DNA of 64,000 nt from Astragalus membranaceus. Taxonomy: Eukaryota > Streptophyta > Magnoliopsida > Fabales > Fabaceae. The stretch covers positions 76,657,747 to 76,721,746 of the forward strand of contig CM076847.1 of assembly GCA_039519185.1 (NCBI GenBank). The letters run 5' to 3'. The first letter of the stretch is position 1, and the number at the start of each line of letters is the position of its first letter. The notes under the pieces are model-generated. The model worked only from the letters and a program-made list of their open reading frames with translations. It was not told the origin of the DNA and ran no database searches. The translations under genes were made by a program, and so were the position numbers. Below are positions 1 through 11,130 of this stretch, in pieces.

Positions 1-1
1 A

Positions 2-1069
2 TCGCTCGCAACCTCCAATTCTCGCGAGAGGTCGCGGAGCCGAGCCAAGACCCATAAGAGGCATCGCCAAAGATCTACCTCGAGGAGATCTCCAGCCCGA
101 CGTGACCGTCGAGACATAGATCTCGGGGAATGGTCACCTCACAACTCACGATGGACCTCCAATGAAGGACCCTTCACTAGGAAGGTTGACGACTGCCCAA
201 TTCCAAGGACCTTAGAGAAGCTCCCAGCCCTCAAAACGTACGACGGGACTGGAGACCCTAACAGGCATTTGGCCTACTTCTTTGTCATGATAAGATACCG
301 GGGGGCAAGGGAACCTGTCCACTGCAAGATCTTTCCCCTCACTCTCACGGATTCAGCACTAGCTTGGTTCCAGGAGTTGAAACCAAACTCAGTTTCATCC
401 TGGGGCAGCTGGTCACCATGTTCACAACCCACTTTGCCGCTTCTCGCCTGAAGCCAAAATCTGATGAGGTACTCAGGGCGATCAGGCAAGGAGAGAAAGA
501 AACGCTTAGAGAATATCTGGAAAGGTTCCACAAGGAGGCTGGCAACGTCAGGAACCTTGAAGACAAGAGAATGCTCTTTTGGATGAAGGATGGCCTTAAG
601 AAAGGAAGCCTGTTTCAAAGAAACGTGGGGATTAACAAACCCCGAAGCTTGGATGAGTTCCTTCAGAAGGCACAAAAGTACATGGATTATGAAGAAGACA
701 ACATGGCATACTAAGAGGAAGCCAAGGTTGGCAACAAGAAGGACGCGCTGGCGTGGAAGGCCATTGAAGAACCATGGCGGAAGAGAGTCCAATATGACAG
801 GACTCCTCGTGAGCCCCGACCCCGACAAGGTCGCTTCTCATATCCTTGCCAAATGCGCCGATGCGGAGTTTCGGGACATCAAACACCCCGAACCTCTCAT
901 GCAAAGGAAAGACCAAACCTCCAAGAAGTACTGTCGTTATCACAAAAGTTATTGGCACAGTACCAACAAATGTAACACCCTCAGGGACGACATTGAAGAA
1001 ATGATCCGCGAAGGGAAGCTCGCTCAGTACGTGAATGAGGAAGATGATGAGACTCGTGACTCTGAATAG
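2..1069 (+). pseudogene. gag of Tat-type retrotransposon, frameshifted
   Basis: This is the capsid/nucleocapsid polyprotein of the gag-only element. The frame is open from base 2 with an Arg/Ser-rich N-terminal region, then TYDGTGDPNRHL (about 238-273) and the retrotransposon gag domain (CKIFPLTLTDSALAWF, LREYLERFHKEAGNVR). It ends with a knuckle-like KYCRYHKSYWHSTNKC near 925-975. The frame changes near 405 and again between about 711 and 800, so a single protein is not encoded as it stands. The same order of motifs occurs in the gag at 14942-16495, which supports the Tat assignment. The gene ends at a TAG at 1067-1069 and no pol follows. Confidence 0.82.
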
Positions 1070-1598
1070 AGAGCAGTGCATCAGGACTGGAAACTAGAAC
1101 TAGGCCTAGTTAAGAATTTTACTGTTTGGGCACAAATGCAGAATGTAAAAGCTCGATATGAATGATTAAAAGTTCATTTTGCAATAACAGTTTTTGCTCT
1201 AGTTCACTAGATTGACGCTTGTTCCAAAGAAAATTCCTTAAGAACAAGAAAGAACAAGGGTCCAACTCCATAGTTAGGGGTAGAGCGAGACAAGTTTGAG
1301 ACCCGACATAGCCTGCAAGGAAGGACTGCTTACCTCGCAGGGGCAACCTCGACGTTAACTCCAAGCCAAGACCATCTTTCCAAGATGATGGTTTTGCAAA
1401 TACATCTCTGGATGCAAGATCGCATGAAGTAGGCAAGCGCTGACGTGCACCTCCAATCCTAGCAAAGGAATCAAGAGTGCCACGGCACGCCGGAACAAAT
1501 AAGACCATCAGTAAAAATACTGGTCAAAGGAAGACACCATGATCGTTTGCATTTTTCCTATTTACCAAAGTAGGAATCTCATAATTCTTTCCACTAAG
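1070..1598 (+). other. Noncoding internal region of the gag-only element
   Basis: No gene is supported here. In a complete Tat element pol would follow gag; here the sequence goes straight to the 81-bp repeat array. Confidence 0.6.
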
Positions 1599-1841
1599 TG
1601 ACCTTGGTGGTCACAACCCCTTGGGCGAGTTCAATCCGGGCCGAGTCCTGGTAAATTGTGCCAAGGGTATACTTCAAGCTGACCTTGGTGGTCACAACCC
1701 GTTGGGCGAGTTCTATCCGGGTCGAGTCCTGGTAAACTGTGCTAAGGGTAGGCTTCAAGATGACATTGGTGGTCACGACCCCTTATGACGAGTTCTATCC
1801 AGGTAGAGTCTTGGTAAACTCTGTTCAGAGTATACTTCATT
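1599..1841 (+). repeat. Tandem repeat, 81-bp period, three copies
   Basis: Copies begin at 1599, 1680 and 1761 with tgaccttggtggtcac or a close variant. Each carries a ttgggcgagtt / gccgagtcctggtaaa core. A related core occurs after pol in the Tat element near 20945-21120, so this is a family trait and not a random local repeat. Confidence 0.85.
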
Positions 1842-1984
1842 ACAAATTGTCCCGAGAGGCGTCGACAACTTAACTGCCTAAAGCAAGACAAATTTAGCGA
1901 CTGTCTACCGAAAAAATCCTAAGTCCAACGAGAAGGCGCACACGCGCAAAATCACCACTAGGGCGTGAGACCATGAGGTCACGG

Positions 1985-3420
1985 TTCCATGATCAAGGTT
2001 TGCTGGTGCAGGGCGCCAAGGGCGCCAAGGTCCATGATCAAGGTTTGCTGGTGAAGGGCGTCAAGGGCGCCAAGTTCGCATGTTCACAGTTTGCAAGTGA
2101 AGGGCGCCTAGGGCGCCAAGATTCTATGTTCTCGGTTTGAAACTGCAGGGCGCCAAGGGCGCCAGGATCCCATGTTCACGGTTTGCAAGAGCAGGGCGCC
2201 AAGGGCGCCAAGATCCCATGTTCACGGTTCCATGATCAAGGTTTGCTGGTGCAGGGCGCCAAGGGGGCCAAGGTCCATGATCAAGGTTTGCTGGTGAAGG
2301 GCGCCAAGTTCACATGTTCACGGTTTGCAAGTGAAGGGCGCCAAGGGTGCCAAGATTCTATGTTCTCGGTTTGCAAGTGAAGGGCGCCAAGGGAGCCAAG
2401 ATCCCATGTTCACGGTTTGCATGTTCTCGGTTTGTGTGGCAGGGACATGATCACGGTTTGGTCTGGGCGCCAAGGTGACGGGTTGCATAGAGCAAGGTCA
2501 CGGGTGGAGCTGCTGGGCGCCAAGGGCGCCAAGGTGACGGGTTGCATAGAGTAAGGTCACGGGTGGAGCTCCTAGGGTGCCAAGGTGACGGGTTGCATAG
2601 AGCAAGGTCACGGGTTGAGCTGCTGGGCACCAAGGTGACGGGTTATGCATGGTCACGGTTTGTGGTGCTGGGCGCCAAGGTGATGGGTTATGCAATGGTC
2701 ACGGTTTGTGCTGCTGGGCGCCAAGGTGACAGTTTGCTTTGAGCAACGTCACAGTTTCTCCCTGCTGGGCGCCAAGGGCGCCAAGATGAAGGTTTGGGCT
2801 AGCAAGGTCATGGGTGTGGCTGCTAGGCGCCAAGGTTTGTGACTCAAGCTCCAAGATCACAGTTTGTGTTGGCTCCTGGGCGCCAAGTTCATGCAAGATC
2901 ACGGTTTGTGTTGGCTCCTGGGCGCCATGGGCACCAAGTTCATGGTTTGTGTTGGCTCTTGGGCGCCATGGGCGCCAAGGTCACGATTTGTTCCAATGTG
3001 ACCATGGTCATAGTTTATGGCCTTTAAAGAAGAAAATCATGGTCACGGTTTGCTTAAGGGAAGCCATGGTCACGATTTGTGGCTGCTGGGCGCCAAGGTT
3101 TGTGACTCAAGCTCTAAGATCACGGTTTTGTTGGCTCTTGGGCGCCATGGGCGCTAAGTTCATGCAAGTTCACGGTTTGTGTTGGCTCCTAGGTGGCATG
3201 GGCGCCATGGGCGCCAAGGTCACGATTTGTTCCAATGTGACCATGGTCATAGTTTGTGGCCTTTAAAGAAGAAAATCATGGTCACGATTTGCTTAAGGGA
3301 AGCCATGGTCACGGTTTATGAAAATTTAGCCATGGTCACGGATTATAAAACATCTCCTATGGCCACGGTTCTCACATATATCATGATCACAGTTCGATGA
3401 GCCATGGTCACGATTAAGAA
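1985..3420 (+). repeat. GGCGCC-rich minisatellite with higher-order repeats
   Basis: Short units built from gggcgccaag, ggtcacggtttg and catgatcaaggtttg recur for about 1.4 kb. The palindrome GGCGCC occurs dozens of times. A larger unit of about 238 bp is duplicated near the right end: the block with gtggcctttaaagaagaaaa is found near 3015 and again near 3255. Open frames across it translate only the repeat and are not genes. Confidence 0.88.
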
Positions 3421-3810
3421 GCATCTCGTATGGTCATGATTTTTGAACTTCAAGCATAAATGATAATTCACAATTTTCTTATGGCCATAATGTGCATTAA
3501 AAGAAGAAGGAAGAAGACATACACTTACCCAAGACGGGAAGAAAAGAAGCTTGCTCCACCTTCTCACACACCTCTCTCAAAAATTTCAGAAGAGTAATTC
3601 AAGAGATGAAGACCCACCTACTTAGGGTGGGTGAAAAAAGTAATAAGATCATTTTTCTTTTTTCTCAAAGATCAAAAGCAACAGTATTGTCGTCAAACAA
3701 AGACATTTTGCACGACCTGACAAGGCATACGAGCCATCGCGTTGGACGAATCAACGAAAATCCTTAAAGCCAAGACCATCCTCTGGAATAATCTCGGCTT
3801 GGGGGGCAAC
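3421..3810 (+). other. Noncoding 3' region of the gag-only element with polypurine tract
   Basis: No gene is seen. The last bases form the polypurine tract (ggcttggggggcaac, ending at 3810) that would prime plus-strand synthesis immediately before the LTR. Confidence 0.7.
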
Positions 3811-4161
3811 TGTTCTGGACTGGACCAAGAGGCCCATTCAGCATTTGGACATGGATTGGCCCGATCACTTTGATCCATATCCACCATATGCAAGCCCAAT
3901 TGTGGTTATCATACTTGGATGGCTCAGATCAACTCTATCAATCTGACGGCTCACAACGGACACGAATTCCTATAAATACCAGCTCACATTGCCATAATGA
4001 GGTAGATTCTCATTCCTAGCTAAATCACTCATCTATTCTCAATTTTGACTTGAGCGTCGGAGTGGCTTCGCAGGTTCCCCTCCCGGGCTCGCACCAACCT
4101 CCAGTCAGGCAGCAGGTGACCTACCAACTGCAGTCCACCCAGCACTGCAAGGTACAGAACA
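3811..4161 (+). repeat. 3' LTR of the gag-only element
   Basis: The LTR starts TGTTCTG and ends CAGAACA, a 7-bp inverted terminus. It contains a TATA-like tataaatacc near 3972 and the block cttgagcgtcggagt followed by cgcaggt. The same block is in the LTRs of the Tat element at 14626-24897. The end was set by the inverted termini because the partner LTR is outside the window. Confidence 0.8.
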
Positions 4162-4470
4162 AGAGGTAAGTAAAAACTGACTCCAATTTGTTCCATCGTC
4201 GGGGATCGAACCCGGGTTCTAGCAGAGTCTGGCCCTTAAGATATTAACCACTTGCACTCAAGCTTGGAGTTGGTTGACCGGAAGATCTAAAACAAGATAA
4301 CTTAAAGTAATTGAATTAATAACCACCAAACTTATATTAAACCGGTAAAAAGAAAAATATTAAGAAAAAAATTAAAATAATTGTATGTGTATGTAAATAA
4401 TTTGAGGAGAATATAGAAAGCATGTGGTGAATATTCATAAACATGAAAATATGAGATTTGAAATTAAGAT
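4162..4470. other. Intergenic sequence, no gene seen
   Basis: AT-rich sequence with one short tRNA B-box-like stretch (gatcgaaccc near 4205). Nothing else is supported. Confidence 0.5.
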
Positions 4471-4475
4471 CAACA

Positions 4476-4559
4476 TTAGTACTAGCACAAGTGGTAGATA
4501 CTTTGGCTCATTAACCATTTGGTCAATGGTTCGATCTCTGACCGGTACGTATGAAAAAA
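4476..4559 (+). mobile_element. Short SINE-like, tRNA-related sequence
   Basis: An A-box-like gcacaagtggtag is followed by a B-box-like ggttcgatctc and then a short A run. The spacing fits the tRNA-derived head of a SINE. No clear target duplication was found, so this could be a fragment or a chance match. Confidence 0.35.
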
Positions 4560-4674
4560 ATACTTGATGAGAGATATCAACTCTTTAAATGGGTCTCAGG
4601 TGGCTCGTCATCTTTCTTCCTCTAGTGCATTTTCTCATGGACAGGCACGGAAATCAACCCTAATGTTTGTCAAC

Positions 4675-4769
4675 AAACTCCTAGTCCTAACTAACCCTTT
4701 GAGGGGCATTATGGACCTTTACAACAGTGTTACTAGTACCCTAAAAGGGTTAGTTAGGACTAGGAGTTT
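4675..4769. repeat. Perfect 26-bp inverted repeat with 43-nt loop
   Basis: Arms at 4675-4700 and 4744-4769 are perfectly complementary, with arm core ctcctagtcctaactaaccc. It could be a tiny foldback element or a hairpin-forming transcript. No flanking duplication is evident. Confidence 0.75.
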
Positions 4770-5069
4770 TTTTTTTGGATGAGGAGTAGTAACTCTTGTG
4801 CTTAACTTGGAACCTAATAGCATGCTTTAATCATTGCTAGTTTAATTTGCACTTGATGTAATATTTTGAAACCTTTATCCATTATGAATGTTATACAATT
4901 GACAAAAGAAATAGACAAGACGAAAGAAGTGAACCTATCTCATACCAGAACTTTAAAATTTCCTATCTCAATAGTTAATTTTTGTGTGGTACGACTTTCA
5001 TTAAGGTTTTTGGTTAATATAAAAATATAAGCAAATAAGAATGACTTTGTGAGCATATATATTTAATAT

Positions 5070-5257
5070 TTTTTTGGTATAAGGGTATTCACCGCCGAAT
5101 GCAGTGACTAATCCCCTCGCTGGATTAGAGGCACCTCGAAGAATGAGACAGCTGGCCTAGGGATTTAAAGCTGCTCCATACCCAAGGTGAAGATCGAACC
5201 CCCGACACTTAATTAAGAGAGCATGAGCCCCAACCGCTCGAGTACACCCCTGAGTCA
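5070..5257 (-). mobile_element. tRNA-derived SINE with target site duplication
   Basis: Read on the minus strand, the copy starts with an A-box-like gtgtactcgagcggttgg and has a B box gggggttcgatc. It ends ttataccaaaaaaa. Flanking direct repeats gcatatatatttaatat (5053-5069) and gcatatatttaatat (5258-5272) form the target duplication. About 188 bp, no coding capacity, as expected for a pol III retroposon moved by LINE machinery. Confidence 0.85.
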
Positions 5258-5272
5258 GCATATATTTAATAT

Positions 5273-6128
5273 GTGATGAACAACATAAAAATGAGTAAAT
5301 GGGAAAAGAAAAGTCCACGTGAAGATAATAATTGTGATAAGTCATGAAATTGCAGATTCTGGTCTAAGTATCCAACTAGTTCAATTCAAAGTTAGACTAA
5401 AACAGTTGAAGAAAAGGTTCTGTGTGATTTTCTACTCCAAAAGATGGTTTTAATTCTAGAAACCCCACCAACCTTCTTAGGTCATTTCCTTCCTTTTTCG
5501 GTTTTTCCTCTATCTTATTTTCTCCACAAAATGTTACTGCTAAATTGCTAATCCTCCAATCTTTATAAATTCAATTATTAATTTTAGTTCCCTGTTGATT
5601 GAACATGTAAAGCTTGGTGTATTCAATTTAATCCTTAGCTTACTACTTATCAACGCGCTGTCAAAGTCCATGTTTCGTAGATTCCACTGTGGTCACAAGA
5701 CAAACAGCTGTAGCCTAACCTGGTAGCAAAGTAGCCTACCACCCACCACTTGTTTTGAACACAAATCAAATAAGAAAAGTTTGATAACTATATATCGCAT
5801 GTGTCATGTCCCCACCTTAATACTCCAAAATGTCTCCTCAACGTGATGGACCATATCTTGCTTAACCAACCAACCTAAGGCTTTTTTCTTTAGAACTTCC
5901 TATGATTAACTTCTACATAATATTAATTTTTCACCTAATAATTAAAATAAACCATCTTTCGTTTTCTTGCTCTGCCACGAAACACTGCATAAAGGCCTTG
6001 TTAATACGCTGTCATTTGAAAAACTTATTGCCAAGATTAACACACTCAACAACAATGTAAAGAACATCAAAATGGTTAAGAAACCGTTTGTGTCCATCCA
6101 CGCGTGTGTCTCTCAGTACAATACTATA
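5273..6128. other. Intergenic sequence, no gene seen
   Basis: AT-rich sequence without an ORF that resembles a known family. Confidence 0.5.
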
Positions 6129-6389
6129 CTCCCTCTAAGTGCGTGCGTCCATCCACGCACTTAGTCATGTTATATATAAGCAAGTGTAAGTTTTTTTTTT
6201 TCACTCGATCATATACCTACTTTACCCTTATTTATTATAGTACTTTTACGTTTATTAATATAAAAAACTTTTTATTACACTACTTTTACTTTTATTAATG
6301 CAAGAGTAATTTAGGAAGATACTTCTTTTTTTAACTTTTCTTAAAATGTGTGTTTAGCCGTCATTTGCTTATAAATGAAACGGAAGGAG
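6129..6389. mobile_element. Stowaway-like MITE, degenerate
   Basis: The left end CTCCCTCT and right end CGGAAGGAG form imperfect inverted termini of the Stowaway (Tc1/mariner) type, flanked by TA on both sides. The interior is AT-rich and noncoding. The termini are short and mismatched, so the assignment is moderate. Confidence 0.5.
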
Positions 6390-6553
6390 TACCATGCATG
6401 TTGACTTTAATGGCTTATAGTCCGAGAAAGCTAAAACTATAAAACTATAGACACCTCAATTAATATGGACATATAAATTGAGCCCCACATAGATCACTTC
6501 ATTCCTTATCTATTAATCTTTTCATAGAAAAAAAGGTTGGAAAGAACTCTCCT

Positions 6554-6770
6554 TTTTTTATCATGTATTTCGAGAAGCTAATTGGTGTGCTGATGCCTTA
6601 GCTTTCATTAGTTGTAATCAATCTGAGTATTTGATAGTTTTTGAACAGAGTCCTCCGAGTGTGGAAGCTCTTGTGCTCGCTGGTTGTATGGGTTTAACAA
6701 CCCCTCGTCGAATTCCTGGTTAATTGATCTTTTTTTGAGGCTCCGCCCCGTTTGATGCCAAAAAAAAAAA
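6554..6770 (+). mobile_element. 5'-truncated L1-type LINE 3' end
   Basis: A frame from 6571 to the TAA at 6721-6723 reads REANWCADALAFISCN and ends TTPRRIPG. This is the C-terminal tail of the RNase H region found at the end of plant L1 ORF2. A 3' untranslated stretch and an A run (6760-6770) follow. Near-identical direct repeats aaagaactctcct (6541-6553) and aaagaaatctcct (6768-6780) flank the copy and fit a target duplication. Only the last roughly 50 codons survive. Confidence 0.8.
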
Positions 6771-6991
6771 GAAATCTCCTATGGACTCCAAAAATAGAAA
6801 CATAATACAGACTCAAATGATCTCCAATTTGTGATCATTCAAACATGAACAAGGCTTTATACGCCAAAAAAAATAATAAAAAAAATACAACAAAAAATAG
6901 ACGAAAGTAGCAATAAGAGATTAACACTTCAACATATATAAAAGTTGGCTTGAAAATTGAAATAAAATTTGGATTGTGAATTGATGAATGA

Positions 6992-7630
6992 TCACCAAGT
7001 AGAAGGAATTCCATCAGAAGAGGTCAACAATTGTTCCAAATAATCACTACCAAGATCTTCAAACACGACAGCATTATCCGTACAATTTCTAACATCTCTT
7101 TCATTATTCTTTTCAACTCCAATTTTCCTTCTCAAAGTGTGTTTCCTTTTAAGAGCAACAACAGGGGAACACCCTTCTTCAGAGTCATAATTCATATCAC
7201 TAAGCGATTCCTTAACAATCTCAACAGGAAAATTGAGTATTGCTGAAGAACCTCTCATGGAAAAAGCAGCTTGATCATAAGCCAAAGCTGCAGCTTCTGC
7301 ACTATCAAATGTTCCCAACCATACTCTCACTCCATGTCTCGTTGAATCCCTTATCTCTGCAGCAAACTTCCCCCACGGCCTTCTCCTTACACCTCGATAC
7401 GACTTTTCCTTCCTCGGTGTCTCGTTCTCTTCAGAACTCACTTCCTCTTCCTTCACCCTCTTGGTGGTGTCAGAAGAGTAGTGATTGTTGAGGTTGTTGG
7501 TTCCAGATATCATGCCGTAGAGAAGCATCTCCTCCGGGTCGTTCTCGTTGAAGGGAAGATAATCGATTTCGAAGGAGGAGGATTCTTCTGAAGTGGAAGA
7601 GTTAAAGATTGAGGTTGAACTTGAATCCAT
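6992..7630 (-). CDS. ERF1B-like: ERF1B-like ethylene-response transcription factor (group IXc)
   Basis: This is an intronless AP2/ERF-domain activator of 212 residues, close to the usual 218 or so for ERF1. The family binds GCC-box promoters in the nucleus and acts downstream of ethylene and jasmonate in defence. An acidic N-terminal motif (LPFNENDPEEMLLYGMI) is followed by one AP2/ERF domain at about 77-136, with YRGVRRRPWGK, the AEIRD element and WLGTFDSAEAAA. Basic residues (LKRKHTLRRK) then form a likely nuclear signal. A C-terminal EDLL-type activation motif reads VVFEDLGSDYLEQLL. The start was set at ATG 7630, giving MDSSS, because the open frame upstream has no ATG and ERF1 proteins begin MD. 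A TATA-like element sits about 95 bp upstream. Family placement is confident; the exact ortholog is an inference. Confidence 0.95.
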   Translation of the reverse strand: MDSSSTSIFNSSTSEESSSFEIDYLPFNENDPEEMLLYGMISGTNNLNNHYSSDTTKRVKEEEVSSEENETPRKEKSYRGVRRRPWGKFAAEIRDSTRHGVRVWLGTFDSAEAAALAYDQAAFSMRGSSAILNFPVEIVKESLSDMNYDSEEGCSPVVALKRKHTLRRKIGVEKNNERDVRNCTDNAVVFEDLGSDYLEQLLTSSDGIPSTW

Positions 7631-7723
7631 TTTAGAAACAGAGTAGAAAACAGAGTTGCTCTGTTTTTTTTTGACCAATGCTCTGGTTTTTCTTTCTCGT
7701 TACTTTTGTAAACCCCACTCGTT

Positions 7724-7735
7724 TATTATATAGTA
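7724..7735 (-). promoter_or_regulatory. Probable TATA box of the ERF1B-like gene
   Basis: On the minus strand the sequence reads actatataataa. It would place transcription start near 7695-7705, giving a 5' leader of roughly 70 bases before the ATG at 7630. Confidence 0.55.
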
Positions 7736-8375
7736 CCAATTTCGCGGGCACGCACGCCAGTAAAACGGTAAAAGTTGCCGCAAAAGCGAAGGGGATAGAA
7801 TTAGAAGCGACAAAGGGGGTGAAAGCAAAGAAAGATTGTGGTGGTCTAATATGATGGTCCTTTGAATTAAATGAGACAATTTTTTTACAATTAAAATGTG
7901 TCACCCTAATTTGAACATGCTAGATGCGGGTCGGTATCAAACCCCACGTTTGAGGTAACAAATCACAAGTTTGCATGAATCACACTTAGTGTCGATACAC
8001 ATATGAGAGTCGTTATGGGTGACTTACTCATCTAGTGTAGCTTTTATCTCACCAAAAAAAAAATCTAGTGTAGCTTTTTTTTTACAAAAAAATGGTAGAG
8101 TGCTCTCAATTAAGGCTTTGAAAATATTAATAGAGTCTAATTTATATACACATACGATGTATAGGCTTTTACAATCACACTTCATAGAATGGTTGGTTTT
8201 CAATTGACAAATTAGTGGTTACCAATTGACTAATTTATTTTTAATAATGTGTCAACCTGTAATTGGTAGATAGTGTAAAACACTTATACACCTATTGTGT
8301 ATATAAATTAAATCCATACTAATATTTGAAGTTAGTTCTTGAAATTGATGATATTATATTATACACTTGGTGGTC
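7736..8375. other. Upstream region of the ERF1B-like gene
   Basis: No gene is seen. No GCC box was found in the first few hundred bases upstream. Tandem A runs around 8055-8090 lie further out. Confidence 0.5.
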
Positions 8376-8670
8376 TGGTTCATTAGCTCGTTGCTGGTCC
8401 TAGTACTCCCCAGACTCCCCAAAAAGTGGTATTAGAGCCATGGTTCGTCTTGGTGGGGAGCGGGAAGTGGATCCTGGATTGGATCAAGACTAGCGATGTA
8501 GGTGACTCACACTTGAGACGAAGATTATTGAGAATTCAAGTGTGAGTGGTTAGTCTCACATCAGGTAGGAATAAGCTAAATGAATGATATATAAGATAGG
8601 GGACCCATGGACCTAACGCCTTAAGATTTTGGGTGGAGTTGTGGCGTCAAAGCTTCTTGGTGGTCCTGAT
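8376..8670 (+). mobile_element. Copia-like LTR remnant, left part
   Basis: A primer-binding-site-like gtggtattagagcc (8427 onward, complementary to the 3' end of initiator tRNA-Met with one difference) follows a putative LTR end. An LTR-like block beginning gagaattcaagtgtgagt comes next, with cccatggacctaacgcctt. The block is broken at 8670 by the solo LTR and resumes at 11131. No coding sequence remains. Confidence 0.55.
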
Positions 8671-11125
8671 TGTAACGTCCCTAATTTTTAAAGACTCGTA
8701 TTATGATGCCGAAGGCCGATTAATTATTTGTGGGAATAATTGGTCGTGTCTCGGGGATTTATAGTCGAGGAATTTGTCAAGAAATTCCGATTCTCCATTA
8801 AAATTGTGGCCTAATCATAGTTTTAATGAAGAAATAAGCTGAAGGGGCAAATCTGTCTTTTACCCCCTTTAATACTTCAGCCTAGACCTGAACCCTCCCT
8901 CACTCTCACACTTAGTCACTCATCATTTCAGAAAGAAAGAGAAAGAAGTGAAAACAGAAGGGAGAAGGGAGGAGGGAGGGATCATCAAGAATTCAAGGCG
9001 CGAAGGAGGAGAAGAAGAGGAAGGAGGGATCATCAAGAATTTTGTTGCATGTAAGTGTTCTAGCCTCTTTTCTACTCCATTTTCGTTTGTCTTTCCAATG
9101 GTACCACTTTCAGAAGCTAACTCTCCCTAAATCTCATACTACCATGTTCGACCTCCCTTGAAGCTCCAAGTGAAACAATGGAGTTTTGACCCTTTGGAGG
9201 CCTTGCATGTCCATATCAAGCTGTGGGAGAAGAAGTTCAAACCTTACATTTCGAATTTGAGGAACATTCATTCGAGATTGAGTTGCTGTTTCAGTGATTC
9301 GGTAGAAGAGGTTGCTGTTTCGCTCTAGTTGGTGCCTTTCGGTTCTCGTTCGCGCGTTTTACTATTCGGTCATTCCGTGTCTCGATGGAAGCTCCTAGCG
9401 AAATCGATATCACGGTGAGTTCTACTCACGAATAGGGATATGTTGTTATTCTGAAACTGAACTGATTTTGAGTCCTATAATGAATACTCAGCTTTCAAAA
9501 GTTTAAGAATCGAGGAACGTTTTCACCGAGTCAAAAACCGTTTTTCGTCGGAAAACGCTATTTTACGATTTATATGAAAATACATATATCTATACCCTGG
9601 TTATGTGCTGGTATATAATCTGAATATTGTCGACAAACATCTAATTTTTAAGTCTCGGGGTTCATGGGAAGTCTCAGTATAAAGTGGAATCGCTTTGGGG
9701 AGAAACTGATTTCGAAACAGCTGAATTTTGAACCTTCTAGTGTCCATCGCGTCGCGACCCGTGTCTGTCGTGACACGACCATGTCAAATTTTTTCAAAGA
9801 TTTCGGTTCTGTGTGATTTCGCGTCGCGACAGACCCTGTCCGCGTCGTGACGCAGTGTAAATTTTCAGCAAACCTAATTGGAATTGTTTTCGCTATAACT
9901 TTTGATCTGGCGGTCCGATCGAATTGTTTTCAATTGCGTTTTGAAGCTTATTAAAAACCCTATTTAGAGGTGTGATTTGAATTCTGAAATGCTCTGTTTT
10001 GAAAGAGTTTAACTCATGATTTTGAGAAGTCTTGTGAAGACAAATGGTTTTGAAAACCGAAACTTAGTACACGTGTGGGTACGCCTATTAAATGGATGGA
10101 CTGAATATACATTCATATATGTTAATTGAATAATGATTATAACGCCGGATGTATAACTATTGAATTCATCTAAACGGGTTATAGATCGATAAAGATATAT
10201 ATTATCTAAAAGGCTTATGTGATTGATCCTTTGGTGATCAAAAAGATATAGATTATCTAACTCTCGAGAATTGATATGTATTGTTATATATATCGCGTTG
10301 GGTGACGACCCGGCAAGTATCATACTAGGGAGAGTAGTCATGACCCCTTACCTAGGCCCTGAATGTGTTTTGGCATGGTCAACTCACGGGTTACTGGTAT
10401 TCGTGACATTGGTTGCACAATCGGTTTATGCTGAACTAGAACCCTGACATTATTCGGATAGACTTTCGAATTGGGGATTACTGTAGATATTGGGCGAACT
10501 AGATTGTCTGGCATTATATCTCGGGGATTACCGTAGATATTGGGCAGTCAAGTTGTCTGGCATTATATCTCGGGTTGTGTTAAACTAAAGAAAACTTGAC
10601 TGTGATCACGATTTGCTTGGCATTTCGATTATAGCTTGTCATAGCTAATTATATATATTGATAACAGTTTAATAATTGAACCGAGTGTCAGTGAGGGGGC
10701 ACAGTAGGACTCAATGAAATATTGTTATCTCACCCTATCATTGTTGTTGTTTTTCAGAGAAGCGGGGAAAGAAGAAGATTGTCAGGCACGAGTAGGTGAC
10801 GTACTCTTGGAGATGTCAAGGACCTAGTCTTGATCCTCTTATGTTTCCTTTTGCTGTCTTTGTCATGGTTGTATGACTTGTATCATTTATGAGTTGTACG
10901 AACCGTATTTGTGTTCCTGTTTTAGTTATTGAACTCGGATGTTGTAATCCTTTCGGCTGTGGACCGAGTAACTTCTATTATATGAAGTCGGGATGTTCCG
11001 AACGTTATGTTTAATTTCGGAAAAAGTTTATATGTTCAATAATTATCCAGGAGCTGTGTCCTCTGATTATTGCTATAATTGTACATTACGGTATATCTAC
11101 ACGTTAGAAATATCGGGGTGTTACA
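8671..11125 (+). mobile_element. Solo LTR of a Tekay-like Ty3/gypsy element
   Basis: Starts TGTAACGTCC and ends GGGGTGTTACA, 2455 bp, flanked by the 5-bp duplication CTGAT (8666-8670 and 11126-11130). Internal blocks match the LTRs at 29515-31619 and 62352 onward: a purine-rich tract near 8935-9030, ttctactcacg, tgggtgacgaccc, a gtagtcatgacccctta stretch and ggcacgagtaggt near the end. No internal coding region or second LTR is present, so it arose by recombination between two LTRs. Confidence 0.88.
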
Positions 11126-11130
11126 CTGAT

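Larger units (their letters stand above)
1..4161 (+). mobile_element. Gag-only Tat-type Ty3/gypsy LTR retrotransposon, left end outside the window
   Basis: The element runs from a gag reading frame already open at the window edge to a 3' LTR ending at 4161. Between gag and the LTR there is no protease, reverse transcriptase or integrase. Their place is taken by an 81-bp tandem repeat and a 1.4-kb minisatellite. A polypurine tract (cttggggggcaac) lies directly before the LTR, as in the complete Tat element at 14626-24897. The layout fits a non-autonomous gag-carrying derivative that would rely on another element's pol. The 5' LTR and any target duplication on that side lie outside the window. 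Confidence 0.8.

Noticed and set aside
2183..3400. Several short plus- and minus-strand open frames rich in GAK, HLGA or MGAK
   Set aside because: They are translations of the minisatellite in different frames; no conserved protein pattern.
1599..3420. CRISPR-like regular repeats
   Set aside because: Repeats are contiguous or variable in spacing inside a plant retrotransposon, with no unique spacers and no Cas genes.
7632..7904. A longer N-terminus for the ERF1B-like protein
   Set aside because: The upstream frame lacks an ATG in the right frame, and ERF1-type proteins begin at the MD start at 7630.
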